Shown here: positions 8,058 through 16,893 of the stretch, one piece after another
Layout: every line of letters starts with the position of its first letter
How positions within the stretch are numbered: position 1 is the stretch's first letter
NCBI GenBank assembly: GCA_024231975.1
Contig: JAAEQB010000012.1
Span: 186,001 to 250,000, forward strand
Source of the DNA: Allobosea sp.
Lineage (GTDB): Bacteria; Pseudomonadota; Alphaproteobacteria; Rhizobiales; Beijerinckiaceae
Direction: 5' to 3'
DNA: 64,000 nt
Position numbers and translations under genes: made by a program
Notes under the pieces: model-generated
What the model saw: the letters and a program-made list of their open reading frames with translations, nothing else
The model's database searches: none
Told to the model about the DNA's origin: nothing

Positions 8058-10219
8058 CGGCGACGTCGGCCGACATAGGTTTGGGGAGATGGCAGGGGCC
8101 ACACATCTGGTTCCGGCAATGCGGCAGGCACCGGAAGCGCGACGGGGGGAGGGGCCTGCCACTCGCCGGGATAGCGCCCTGTCTCATCCCGCTTTGGATA
8201 CGGGTCGACGGGCCGCAGCACGGCATCGCGATATGGGCCGTTCGGATCCGGAGCAGGTGAAAGAACGGGCCCATCGAGATTGTGGCTTCCAACCGCCTGC
8301 GCACTGGCTTGTTGATCGTGGCGTTCACCATGAATGTGCTCGACCGCCCGGGAACCTTCCGTGATGAAGGCCGCGATCGGCTTCGGAATGACGCCGTTCT
8401 GGCACCGGCGCTTTTCGACAAAATCGAACTGAGCTTGGCTGCCGCGCGCGAGCTTTAGCTCGTAGTCCTCATCGACGACCCGTGCATCGTCAGTTCTCTC
8501 CTTGAGAAACTCGTACTGGCCGAGCGTCATGTTTTCGATCGAGCGCTCGGCCATCAGGTCGCCTTCGATCCAAGCATGTGTGTCTGGATCGAGGACGTAG
8601 GCCTTTCGGAGATCCTTAGGATCGATGCGGATCAGGACGTCAGAAGACCGTCCGATCCTTTCTCGCAGAGCGCGGAAAGCGTTAGAGTTCCAACGCAGAT
8701 TTTTGTGGCGGACGCCCTCCCGGCGCAGCTTACAGGAAACGACCTTTCCGACGAGCGGGGCGATGAGTTCCTTGGGCGGCGCCGGTTTCTGGCCGACCTC
8801 GTCCATCCCCTTCCGCCACAGCTCGGCAGGAATCTTGTTGGTCCTGGAATTTGGAGTGCGGTTATGTGTATCGACCACCCATCTGATGACGACGTAGCGA
8901 ACATCGTTGAGTGAGAAGATCGCTTCGCCCTGTGATTTGTATTTGCCGCGTTTCTGAGGGTTCGAGAACGTCGTTCCGTTCAGACTATGCATGCGTTCGC
9001 GATTGAGGCGGTGAAACTGCCCCTCGATCGTGCCCTTCTTGTCGCCGCTGGCTTTCGGCAGCTGGAGAAGCCTCATGTTGAGGGCTGCTTCGGTCGCGGC
9101 CATCGAAGCCGAGAGAAATTCAGATCCCTGATCGACGATGAGGACGTCGGGCGCCCCGAAGCATGGCCAGTCGAACTGGAATGGCTCTCCGTCGTACTCC
9201 GCCCAGCGCTGAAGTTCCTCGTCCTTGGGCAGGACGGCATGTCGCAGAGCCTCCATGACCGAGACCCAAGACGGTGGAACGAAGGAAATCGAGAAGCCCA
9301 GCACCATCTGCGAGAAGCGATCGATGAGCATGGTGAGCCAAGGCCTTCCGAGAACGACGCCTCCTTCGATGACCATGACGTCGAGCGGTGTATGGTCGGC
9401 CTCGACCTCTGCAAGCGGATACTCCCCCGTGGGGCCAGCCCCCGTCAGGCGCATAAGCCGCTCCGCTTCCGCCCGCCCTTCGCGTTTGACCAGGATCTCC
9501 CATGTCCCGCGCTTGGCGAGGACGGATTCCACGACCTTACGTCCGATCACCTCCTTGCTGGTTCCGGGCAGAACAAGTCGCTCGTCGGCGGCGCGGATTC
9601 GAATGAGAGTGCGTGCGCGCAGCAGGGCCTGGCGGACGCTGTTCTTGAACGGGGACGCATAAGTTTGATCGATCGCCTTGTTGATCTCTTCGTAGATCCA
9701 CGGCTCGTAGCGAGCCTCGTGATCTCCACGCGCCGCGAGGTTCGGAACGAGGGCCCGCACATCGCAACCAGCCGCCACCCAACGCAGATACCAATCCCTG
9801 GCAGTCCGGAAGTTAGGCACCTCGATCAGATTGCTCGGCTCTTTGTCCGCTGCGCTTTGAAGAACGGGCAGGACGATCGCGCTCTTGTCCCTGTGAGCCA
9901 GGGGCAAGTCGAAAATCGCGCGAACGAAGGCGTGGCGCGCCGTTGCGGTGAGTTTCTGAGACTCCGAAAAGCTCCCCCAATCGCGCTGCAAGTTCGCCAG
10001 AACATCGGTCGAGAGGGCGGAATATCGCGCGTCGGTCGTCAGCTGCTCGCGCCGCATCATTTCGAGCTGTCGCCCGAAGCTCAGCATCATCTCGCTTCCG
10101 TCATCGGCTGCCGTGAAGATCCGGCCGTTGGCCGTCGTTTCGCCGACGATATAGCAGCGACCAAAGATTCGGACCTTGCTTCCCGGGTTGAGGCGCGGCG
10201 GTGCGATATGCGCCGTCAT
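8054..10219 (-). CDS. tnsB: TnsB-type DDE transposase
   Basis: A 721-residue Mu/Tn7-type transposase with a retroviral integrase core. The catalytic triad is visible as D275 (EADHTPLD), D363 (IVDQGSEF) and E399 (GTIEGQFH), followed by a Mu-transposase-like beta barrel and a proline-rich C-terminal tail (from about residue 640) that probably contacts TnsC. TnsB binds the repeated sites at the transposon ends and joins the 3' ends to target DNA. The ATG at 10219 overlaps the tnsA stop by four bases. The gene is intact, with all catalytic residues present, so the element may still be active. Confidence 0.93.
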   Translation of the reverse strand: MTAHIAPPRLNPGSKVRIFGRCYIVGETTANGRIFTAADDGSEMMLSFGRQLEMMRREQLTTDARYSALSTDVLANLQRDWGSFSESQKLTATARHAFVRAIFDLPLAHRDKSAIVLPVLQSAADKEPSNLIEVPNFRTARDWYLRWVAAGCDVRALVPNLAARGDHEARYEPWIYEEINKAIDQTYASPFKNSVRQALLRARTLIRIRAADERLVLPGTSKEVIGRKVVESVLAKRGTWEILVKREGRAEAERLMRLTGAGPTGEYPLAEVEADHTPLDVMVIEGGVVLGRPWLTMLIDRFSQMVLGFSISFVPPSWVSVMEALRHAVLPKDEELQRWAEYDGEPFQFDWPCFGAPDVLIVDQGSEFLSASMAATEAALNMRLLQLPKASGDKKGTIEGQFHRLNRERMHSLNGTTFSNPQKRGKYKSQGEAIFSLNDVRYVVIRWVVDTHNRTPNSRTNKIPAELWRKGMDEVGQKPAPPKELIAPLVGKVVSCKLRREGVRHKNLRWNSNAFRALRERIGRSSDVLIRIDPKDLRKAYVLDPDTHAWIEGDLMAERSIENMTLGQYEFLKERTDDARVVDEDYELKLARGSQAQFDFVEKRRCQNGVIPKPIAAFITEGSRAVEHIHGERHDQQASAQAVGSHNLDGPVLSPAPDPNGPYRDAVLRPVDPYPKRDETGRYPGEWQAPPPVALPVPAALPEPDVWPLPSPQTYVGRRRR

Positions 10220-11079
10220 CGTTTCACCTCCGCGGACGCGCCAACCAGCTCGAAGACGGTGCTGCGGCCGATCCGCCTCGTCCTGTCGAGCCGGAGGTGA
10301 CCTAGACGGTCGAGTCGGATCGCGAGCTCGATCGCCGCGGACGGTTGGCCAACGACCGCGCCCAGATCGGAGACCGTGGGGCAGGGTCCCAGTGTCCCGA
10401 AGGCGAGAACAGCCTTCAGCAGCAGTGCATTATCAGCGAAGGGGCCGTTATGCCGGTGGATCAGCCGTGCATTGTAGAGCATCGGCTCGATCCGAATCTC
10501 CTGCTCGGTTACGAGCCGGAAGAGGTATCCCGCTTCTTCAGCTGCCACCCGGCATGCATCGAGCCGCGCCCTCGCTTCGGCGTTCTTGTCTGGGTCGGCG
10601 GAACGGATCTTGGCAAGTGGCTTCACTTCCACGAGTTCTCGCGGGCCCGCCCGGCGCTCGATAAGGAAGTCTGGCGTCCACGAAGTCCGACGACGTTCCA
10701 GGTTGATTTGAAGCTCGAAAGGCTGGGCGATCATGTTGACGATGTCGTCGTCCTGCGCGTCGGTCGCGAGCGCAAAATCGAATTCGAGACAGCTGTCGCC
10801 GGAGACGACTTTTCCGCGCAGGCGCGTCATGGGAACGTCGCCCGCATATCCTGTCCGGCCGCGGTGGCGGATTTTGCGAACCTCGGACCCGCGGATCAAT
10901 TCGTGGCGTGGATTGCGGCGACGGGCGCGCTTCTCCGCCGGGCTCTTCGACTCTTGGAGAGGCAGAGGCGGCGACTTGCGGGGTGTGATGGGGTCGGACT
11001 CAATCCGCCCGCACGCGTGCTCGCGGTACCGGACGGGATAGATGTGCGGCGAAACGTGATCGTGATGGTCATCGGACAT
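10216..11079 (-). CDS. tnsA: TnsA-type heteromeric transposase endonuclease
   Basis: A 287-residue protein from the preferred start at 11079; an in-frame start at 11151 is possible. A restriction-endonuclease-like core shows E99 (LEFDF), D137 (TPDFLI) and K153 (VEVKPL), matching the catalytic E-D-K order of Tn7 TnsA, which cuts the 5' ends so that transposition is cut-and-paste. A C-terminal winged-helix-like region follows. Presence of TnsA separates this element from the replicative Tn5053 type. It is the first gene of the tnsABC-tniQ operon; in Tn7 the end beside tnsA is the right end, consistent with a terminus to the right at 18179. Confidence 0.9.
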   Translation of the reverse strand: MSDDHHDHVSPHIYPVRYREHACGRIESDPITPRKSPPLPLQESKSPAEKRARRRNPRHELIRGSEVRKIRHRGRTGYAGDVPMTRLRGKVVSGDSCLEFDFALATDAQDDDIVNMIAQPFELQINLERRRTSWTPDFLIERRAGPRELVEVKPLAKIRSADPDKNAEARARLDACRVAAEEAGYLFRLVTEQEIRIEPMLYNARLIHRHNGPFADNALLLKAVLAFGTLGPCPTVSDLGAVVGQPSAAIELAIRLDRLGHLRLDRTRRIGRSTVFELVGASAEVKR

Positions 11080-11258
11080 TGCTGACGTACGCGGTTGAGG
11101 CACGCCAGCGCGACGCGATGCGGTTGAATTGGCACTTGCAAGGTGCAGCAATCGCGCGCAGCATCACATCGTCGCTGGATTACCAGTGACGGGCCGGCGG
11201 ATGCCGGGTTCTGAAAGCCGCTCGTCGCCCTTACGTGGAGTGGAGCGGCATCTATTGA

Positions 11259-11293
11259 AGACGTTCCGAGTTGCCGCTCGGAACGTCTTTTTT
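11259..11293 (+). terminator. Rho-independent terminator facing right
   Basis: A perfect 12-bp stem (AGACGTTCCGAG and its complement) with a 6-base loop is followed directly by a run of T on the plus strand. No plus-strand gene precedes it, since tnsA reads leftward from 11079. Either a short plus-strand RNA from the tnsA upstream region ends here, or the hairpin insulates the neighbouring genes. Confidence 0.75.
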
Positions 11294-11321
11294 GGTTATA
11301 TTTGATTTATTTCGGCTGGAC

Positions 11322-11564
11322 TTAAACGAAATTGACTGTGTCGTTGTAGCCGAATTCCACTCTCAATCTGCTCGGGGGAACGAAGCGATCGGGAGATGCA
11401 ATAGCGACGTACATCTCGTCGTAATCAAATAGCTCTCGGGGGTCTTCGACTGGATGGAGCCATGGGAGAGGGGACTTTATTACCCTCCGCGCTCTCTTTT
11501 TTGTCCTGGCTTCATCTTGAGCGTTGGGCTTCGATGCTTCGTCCAGATTACAGGCGTGTTCCAT
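11322..11564 (-). CDS. Hypothetical small protein, 80 aa
   Basis: An 80-residue ORF that begins MEHACNLDEASKPNAQDEAR and has a basic patch (KKRARRVIK) and a tyrosine/aspartate-rich stretch (FDYDEMYVAI). I do not recognise the family. A strong GGAGGA ribosome site four bases before the ATG and compact codon use support it as a real gene. It lies between tnsA and a 0.9-kb gene-poor stretch, and reads towards the tns operon. The terminator hairpin at 11259-11293 stands just beyond its stop. Confidence 0.55.
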   Translation of the reverse strand: MEHACNLDEASKPNAQDEARTKKRARRVIKSPLPWLHPVEDPRELFDYDEMYVAIASPDRFVPPSRLRVEFGYNDTVNFV

Positions 11565-12503
11565 CGCTCCTCCGATCGTAAATCGGTTGAGATTCCGTGA
11601 GGCTTGTGTATGATTCGGCGCGAAGCGTGGTGAATTCCGCCCTTCAAAAGGACCGAGCTTTGTTCGCCGAGCGCTAGAGATTTTGATCTCTATGGTTTCG
11701 TCATTTTGGGTTCTCCCAGCTTGCTTGTTGTGACGAAAGCCACCTCTGCGAAGAACGTCATCGCTCTGTGGCTATCCTAGGCCAGCGCGGTGGAGGGTGT
11801 TGTGAGCCCCCTTCACCGCGTTCCTCGGATCAATTCAATCCTTCAGAATCAGCGTTCAGTGCATGGATTTTATATGGGCTTCTTGATTCGCGCAAATTTG
11901 AGCTAGGTCGATCCCTTCCATGTCTCTCAAATTCGAGCATTGATTCATGAACTGAAGGATCCAATTCTCAGTTCTTATTTGAGCAGTACTTATCCTTCAA
12001 AAAATTGCTTCCGCTCAGGCCTTCGAGCCGCCGCTACGAGGTATGCGTGGCCATTCCTTGCATTCAATGGAATTAGTCCTTGCCATTCACGTTCAAGGTC
12101 GGCTCAAATATCCTAACGAGATGGGCATAATTCTGTGCGTTATCAATATCTTACAGCGGTCTCACTGTGCTGCTCCGCGGCCACAGATCGAGATCCTTGA
12201 AACGCGCTTGAACAGCGGTTTTGAAGGCACATTAACATCGGTCAGGATCTTGATGATTTGGTCCCTTTTGGCGGCTGATTTCGGTCTTTTTGCCCAGCTG
12301 TGGCCGCAATTTGGTTCGTGGAAGGCAAGCCGGATCTTTCACGGTTATTGGCGGGTCAACCGACCTTGCCACCATCTCTCGATAGCTCGCTTGAAAATCG
12401 TGTTGCGTGGTCAGCCATTACGCCGGTTCTGAGATGAATGGCGAAGCGCCTGATAGCAAACTGGAATCAATCGATTTTCGATCCCCGGCGTTCTACGCTT
12501 TCG
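11565..12503. other. Gene-poor, AT-richer gap in the transposon cargo
   Basis: I see no convincing gene in these 939 bases. Base composition is visibly lower in GC than the flanks. ORFs of up to 129 codons exist on the plus strand but have no ribosome sites and no family-like features. Imperfect copies of CCTTCA/TGAAGG occur around 11840, 11955 and 11995. The stretch may be decayed cargo or carry a small RNA. Confidence 0.5.
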
Positions 12504-12878
12504 TCACCACGACGACACGTCAGTCATCATGGTTTCAAGGCGCGCTCGAACGTAGGCGAGCGAGGCGATGTCTCCTTTGGCCATGACTTCCAGCGGAGGC
12601 AGGTGATTGAAGGCGGAATTAGCAATTCTTATCCAGGCATAGCCCCGCTCTGGGTCCTTGAAGAGCGTGCGAAGGCATTTGTGGATGCCAATCAGCAGTG
12701 ACAGCCGGATTCCCACGTCCTGATCGATCTGGCCGAACTCGGAGCGCTGCCATGCAGAGTAGGTTTCGGAAGCGAGATTGCCCAAGATCTGACATGCGAT
12801 TCCATCGGGGAGATCCCATTTTCGGAACAACCTCACGACCGCGCTCGCCGCGACCTCCAGCTCTCTGGGAGTGAACAT
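12504..12878 (-). CDS. MbcA/ParS/Xre-type antitoxin-domain protein (DUF2384-like)
   Basis: A 124-residue protein whose C-terminal half (ETYSAWQRSEFGQIDQDVGIRLSLLIGIHKCLRTLF then WIRIANSAFNHLPPLEVM) matches the MbcA/ParS/Xre antitoxin toxin-binding domain. Such proteins normally neutralise a RES-domain toxin that depletes NAD, but no RES gene is adjacent. Its partner by position is the DUF6634 gene, whose stop lies six bases upstream of the ATG, so translation is probably coupled. It is the last gene of a five- or six-gene minus-strand operon. A non-antitoxin use of the domain is possible. Confidence 0.72.
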   Translation of the reverse strand: MFTPRELEVAASAVVRLFRKWDLPDGIACQILGNLASETYSAWQRSEFGQIDQDVGIRLSLLIGIHKCLRTLFKDPERGYAWIRIANSAFNHLPPLEVMAKGDIASLAYVRARLETMMTDVSSW

Positions 12879-12884
12879 CACCTT

Positions 12885-13268
12885 CTAAAATTGCGGGCCC
12901 GACGAAGGTTCGTCGGCTGTCGGCAATCCGCACCGCCCGAGTCGATACCAGCGGCTCAGCGTGCGCGCGATTGTTCGGTCGTCACTGATCCAGAGAACTG
13001 GGCTGGTCGTGATGGAGCGATTGCCGAGAATTGGATGAGCGATCGACTCACCGATCAGGATCGTAAGACCGTTCTGAGCGTCGACGCCCGGGATCCATTC
13101 CTCAAGCCCGACGGCATCTCTGAGATCAGCCTCAGTAGGGCGCCATCCTTCGCGAAGGCGGCGCAGGTCGATCTGAGCAGACCGGAGCTTTTCCATCAGT
13201 GTCTGCATTTCCACCCGATCCTGTTTTTGATGGAGTTCGAGCTTGCGCAGCGGGGCGAGGAGCGTCAT
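12885..13268 (-). CDS. DUF6634-like protein
   Basis: A protein of about 127 residues with a helical, charged N-terminus and the segment REGWRPTEADLRDAVGLEEW, then a conserved-looking C-terminus ending TSPVLWISDDRTIARTLSRWYRLG. This resembles the uncharacterised DUF6634 family of Hyphomicrobiales. The start is uncertain: 13268 gives the full helix but has no clear ribosome site, and 13208 (after GGGTGG) is the alternative. Longer in-frame starts run into the metallophosphoesterase gene and are unlikely. It lies between that gene and the MbcA-like gene on the same strand. No function is known to me. Confidence 0.65.
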   Translation of the reverse strand: MTLLAPLRKLELHQKQDRVEMQTLMEKLRSAQIDLRRLREGWRPTEADLRDAVGLEEWIPGVDAQNGLTILIGESIAHPILGNRSITTSPVLWISDDRTIARTLSRWYRLGRCGLPTADEPSSGPQF

Positions 13269-13342
13269 CCAATCGGAGGGCGGTGCCCGGCCCACAGCGA
13301 TGATGGCGGATCCGTTACAATGGGCCCTGCGACGCTCCCGGT

Positions 13343-14137
13343 TCAGGCAGAGCCCACGACCTCGACGATGAGCCGAGGATTGAAGTTCGGATTTTCCCTG
13401 TACCCACTGCCCCTGGGGTAACCGGCTTGATTGGAAAGGATGCGCGTCTGGCCGACGCGATAGTCGTGGGAACCATGATCGTGCCCATGGATCCAGAGTG
13501 CGGGCTGATACTGCTCGATGAGCGCCGACAGATCCGAGCAATAGGCCGGTGCCAAATGGTCACCACGGAATTTTGGCTGGACTGACCCGGGGTGGGGGGC
13601 GTGATGGCTGACGACCACTGTCGCGCCAGCAAAAGGTTCGCTGAGCTGCGTCGCGATGTAAGCCAGCTCGCTTCGGTGAGTTGCGACGGCATGCTCCGGG
13701 GTGAAAGCCTTCCTGCTGCCGTCGAAGATGTGGATCAAACGGTGGTCGTTCATCGCGTGTCGAGCAGCCAAACGGGCGGCCCGTGACTTCCCGAACAGAT
13801 TGAAGTCGGTCCACAAAGTGGCTCCGATAAAGCGCACGCCGTCAACCACAACGCAGCCGGGCGCCAGCATATGAATTCCACACTGTTCTGCCAGTCCGCG
13901 ACCGGCGCGCACGGCGGAATAGATCTCATCGTAGTAGAATTCGTGATTGCCCGGCACAAAGATCGTCGGACGGCCCTTAAGAGGGCCCTCCGTCTGCTGC
14001 TCAATCCATCTGATTGCTGATGTGATCGGTCGGCCGATGTCGCCAGCGAAAACGGCAGCGTCGAACTCTCCCAGATCTTCCGGAAGCGCGAACGGCCCGA
14101 ACTCCAGGTGAATGTCCGAAAGCACTAACAGGCGCAT
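13343..14137 (-). CDS. Calcineurin-like metallophosphoesterase
   Basis: A 264-residue phosphoesterase with the full metal-binding motif series: SDIHLEF (D8, H10), AGDIG (D33), PGNHEF (N64, H65), VVSHHAPH and HGHDH near residue 215. Two-metal enzymes of this fold hydrolyse phosphodiesters or phosphomonoesters, and the substrate cannot be told from sequence. The start at 14137 is set by GAGAGGAA seven bases upstream; an in-frame ATG at 14179 lacks one. It lies in the same operon as the AAA+ protease and the DUF6634 protein. Phosphoesterases of this type are common in defence-like cargo operons, so nucleotide or nucleic acid substrates are possible. Confidence 0.88.
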   Translation of the reverse strand: MRLLVLSDIHLEFGPFALPEDLGEFDAAVFAGDIGRPITSAIRWIEQQTEGPLKGRPTIFVPGNHEFYYDEIYSAVRAGRGLAEQCGIHMLAPGCVVVDGVRFIGATLWTDFNLFGKSRAARLAARHAMNDHRLIHIFDGSRKAFTPEHAVATHRSELAYIATQLSEPFAGATVVVSHHAPHPGSVQPKFRGDHLAPAYCSDLSALIEQYQPALWIHGHDHGSHDYRVGQTRILSNQAGYPRGSGYRENPNFNPRLIVEVVGSA

Positions 14138-14209
14138 CGTGGCGTTCCTCTCGGTTGCAAGGCGATGGTCACGCCCCATGTGTTTCGGCAGGCGGCCTCA
14201 GGATCCCGC

Positions 14210-14425
14210 TCAGCGGGCTCGGGATCGCACCGGCGCCGTGACCAGGCGTTTCAGCCGTTCGAGCTCTGCTTGCTTCTGAATGACGATCGTGAGCGCCCCG
14301 ATGATTGCACCGCGCTCCATTTCCAAGAGTGCTGCGAGCTCATCAGTGGCTTCGAGGAAGCATTGAATTTCCATCTCGGCGTCAGCCTGCTCGTCGTTGG
14401 GCGGGTCACGGTCAGGGTGGATCAC
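14210..14425 (-). CDS. Hypothetical small protein coupled to the AAA+ protease
   Basis: A 71-residue, acidic then helical protein (MEIQCFLEATDELAALLEME...KQAELERLKRL). It begins with GTG overlapping the stop of the AAA+ protease gene by four bases (GTGA). The overlap and strand make translational coupling likely, which supports a real gene despite its size. The predicted helix with heptad-like leucines could bind the protease. I do not recognise a family. Confidence 0.55.
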   Translation of the reverse strand: MIHPDRDPPNDEQADAEMEIQCFLEATDELAALLEMERGAIIGALTIVIQKQAELERLKRLVTAPVRSRAR

Positions 14426-16563
14426 GGCGAGCTCCCGAAACGCCGATCCGCTACGGCGCCATCGGCCGGCGGAGCGGCTTTCGCTTGGGCATCACCATCG
14501 CCAATGACCTGCTCGATTTGATCGCCCGAGAGATATCCACGCCGTTCGAGCTCGTCCGCGACGGTTCGCAACGTTGCCATGCGATCGACCAGGATATGCG
14601 TTGCTCTCTCCTCGGCTTGGTCGAGCTGCTTCCGGACGGCGGTGAGCAACCCAGGGATGTTGGCAAAATCATTCGCGGTCTCGATGTAGACGCTGCCGAA
14701 TTGACCCATACCGCAGCGTGCTTCGATCGCGCAGGCGAGGCCCGTGGCGCGTCCGATATCGGAGGTTGCGAGCATACCCGAGCCGATGCTGGGCTCCCCG
14801 ATCACGAGTCTTTCGGCAGCTCGCCCTGCGAGTAGCACCGCCATCTCATCTTTGAGGCGCGCCAACGTCGCGGTGCCCGCGATGTTGTTTTCGATATGCA
14901 GCGTGCCGCCGAGATCGTGAACCGAAAGGCCAAGAATCTCTCCCGTGCGCAGCTCCCGGGCCACGACGGCATGACCGGCTTCATGAACGGCGATGCGCCG
15001 GCGGTGCTCTGGCGAAATGGATGGCTGCCCATTCCTGATCTCGCTCAGCAGGTCCGATATTCCGAGCTGACGCCTCTCGCGCCGGGCCGCCCCCTTGGCC
15101 CGGCGGACGATAGCCTCAACGTCGGCGCCGGTGGCGCCCTGGCTGGCGATGGCCAGCTGCATCAGATCGATGCCGGCCAACAGTTCAGGTCCGAGATAAT
15201 ATCGGAGGATTCGAGCCAGCGTTTGAACATCCGGCTTCTCGATGACGATCTCCCGATCGAGGCGACCGGCGCGTTTGATGGCGGCGTCTATCTTGTCCGG
15301 GTGGTTCGTTGCAGCGATCACCACGACACCGGGCCGCTCCTCGACACCGGCAAGCAGTTCCAAAAGCAGATTGACGATCTGGCTCCAGTACTCGACGTAG
15401 TCACCACGGAGCTGCGCTCGATCCGAAATTCCATCGATCTCGTCGATAAACAAAATGGAGGGTGCCTGGCGACGCGCCTGAGCAAAGGCGTGACGGATCG
15501 CCTGGAGGGTGCCGGACAGATAACTGGCGCTGTTCCATTGCGCGACGGACGTCGCGACTAGGGGGACGCGGGCCGTCTTGGCGAGAGCGCGCGCAAATTG
15601 GGTCTTGCCGACGCCAGGAGGTCCTGAGAGCAAGAGACCCTTGTGATCGACGTCCTCCCATGCGAGACGCCCGGCCTTGAAGTCAGCCAGGTCCTTGGCC
15701 AACTCCAGTCCCCAGTCCTTTGCCTTGCCGTAGCCTTCAAGCTCCTCCAGCGAGGGGCCGGGGCCGAGGTGTTCACCCTTCCTGCGCACGATCTCGTCGA
15801 GCGCTTCGATGCATTGATCCGCGGTCCGATAGGAGCGGATCGCGAGCGGTAGATCTTCGAACTCGATCAGGCGAACGAGGTCGGGATCGAGTGTCTTTGT
15901 CGGCGTCGTCCCCGCGACGGCCTCGATGACGAGCGTCAGCGCGCTTGTATCGAACCCGGGCAAAGCGAGTTTGTGTTCGACGGTTCGCTGGAGAGCGTGC
16001 GGAAGGTGTCGAGCCGGATCCGGCGCAATGCCGATGATCGGCAGGCGAAGGTGAAGCGCGGAGGAGACGGCCTGATTGCCTTTCTCGGGCCGGTCGTCCT
16101 TGCTCGTCCCATCGCGGGCCACGAGCAGAACGGCACCGTCTCGATGAGTTGATTGCAGGTTGCTCTGAGGTCCTAACACCCGCGCATTGGTCGCCAGCGC
16201 ACAACGCGTGATGACGTCCTCGGCCATCTGGACCGTGTCCGGTGCGTGCGTTGCCAGGATGACAATGGGGGCTTCGCGGCGCAGCCGTCGGGCCAGCCCT
16301 GGTTCTGCCTCGATTGCTCTCGCCACCAGGACAGCGACGGCTGCAAGATCAGGACGCAGAACGAGCCGGTTGTTGTCCGTGCTTCCACCATCCAGATCAT
16401 CCAAGAGGTGCTCGATGGCATCGGCCTGATTGCTGCGCAGCATCGGTTTCACCATGGCGCCTTCCTCGCGCGCCAGCATGTCGAGGTAGGCTCTCGCCAG
16501 GAGATCAGGGCGGGCCGCGATTGAGGGGGCAGGAGAGGGCGATTTGGACATCGTTCGAGACAT
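14422..16563 (-). CDS. Soluble FtsH-like AAA+ zinc metalloprotease
   Basis: A 713-residue protein with an FtsH-type AAA+ module: Walker A GPPGVGKT at 314-321, Walker B SILFIDEID at 369-377, and an arginine-finger region around RAGRLDRE at 431-438. An M41-type peptidase follows, with HEAGH at 527-531 and a likely third zinc ligand D602 (TSDIGRAT). Unlike FtsH, it has no transmembrane segments. Its first 300 residues are a different, unassigned domain that may recognise substrate. A GGAGGA site seven bases before the ATG fixes the start. It leads an operon with a small coupled protein, a phosphoesterase, a DUF6634 protein and an MbcA-like protein. Confidence 0.85.
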   Translation of the reverse strand: MSRTMSKSPSPAPSIAARPDLLARAYLDMLAREEGAMVKPMLRSNQADAIEHLLDDLDGGSTDNNRLVLRPDLAAVAVLVARAIEAEPGLARRLRREAPIVILATHAPDTVQMAEDVITRCALATNARVLGPQSNLQSTHRDGAVLLVARDGTSKDDRPEKGNQAVSSALHLRLPIIGIAPDPARHLPHALQRTVEHKLALPGFDTSALTLVIEAVAGTTPTKTLDPDLVRLIEFEDLPLAIRSYRTADQCIEALDEIVRRKGEHLGPGPSLEELEGYGKAKDWGLELAKDLADFKAGRLAWEDVDHKGLLLSGPPGVGKTQFARALAKTARVPLVATSVAQWNSASYLSGTLQAIRHAFAQARRQAPSILFIDEIDGISDRAQLRGDYVEYWSQIVNLLLELLAGVEERPGVVVIAATNHPDKIDAAIKRAGRLDREIVIEKPDVQTLARILRYYLGPELLAGIDLMQLAIASQGATGADVEAIVRRAKGAARRERRQLGISDLLSEIRNGQPSISPEHRRRIAVHEAGHAVVARELRTGEILGLSVHDLGGTLHIENNIAGTATLARLKDEMAVLLAGRAAERLVIGEPSIGSGMLATSDIGRATGLACAIEARCGMGQFGSVYIETANDFANIPGLLTAVRKQLDQAEERATHILVDRMATLRTVADELERRGYLSGDQIEQVIGDGDAQAKAAPPADGAVADRRFGSSP

Positions 16564-16668
16564 GACGATTCCTCCGGGCGCGCGGACCGGCGCTCGTTTG
16601 GTTCAAAGCGAAGGCGGGGCAGTTAGGCGGCGCGCAAAACGAGCGCTATTCCGCACAAGAATCTGCGA

Positions 16669-16893
16669 TCAGAGCTGGTTTGCCAGCTGCAACAGAACCT
16701 CGGCGCTGCAGTCGAGCTCGTCGAAGTCATCATCAATGAGATCGGCGGACGGTGTGATCATATGCACCCTCGTTCTGTTCATCTCGCGCAGAACGACAAG
16801 GTCGCGACCATGGCGGCCGCCGCTCGTTCTACGTTGGAGCGAGAGAATCGAAGACCGTCGTTTCGAGCGACCAACACGGCGCTGAGCGAGCAT
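16669..16893 (-). CDS. Hypothetical small protein, 74 aa
   Basis: A 74-residue protein with a basic N-terminal half (RRVGRSKRRSS, RRTSGGRHGRD) and an acidic C-terminal half (SADLIDDDFDELD). The start at 16893 has a perfect GGAGG five bases upstream; the ATG 12 bases earlier contains that site and is less likely. It precedes the AAA+ protease by 105 bp on the same strand and may be the first gene of that operon. No family recognised. Confidence 0.45.
   Translation of the reverse strand: MLAQRRVGRSKRRSSILSLQRRTSGGRHGRDLVVLREMNRTRVHMITPSADLIDDDFDELDCSAEVLLQLANQL

Noticed and set aside
8058..8162. Longer start for TnsC
   Set aside because: It lies within tnsB; the ATGA overlap at 8057 matches the other junctions of the operon.
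11110..11150. Sigma-54-like promoter (TTGGCACTTGCAAGGTGC) upstream of the terminator
   Set aside because: The GG and GC elements are 12 bases apart rather than 10, so it does not fit the sigma-54 spacing.
12043..12432. A 129-codon plus-strand ORF in the AT-rich gap
   Set aside because: No ribosome site, no family-like segments, and composition typical of non-coding DNA; not called as a gene.
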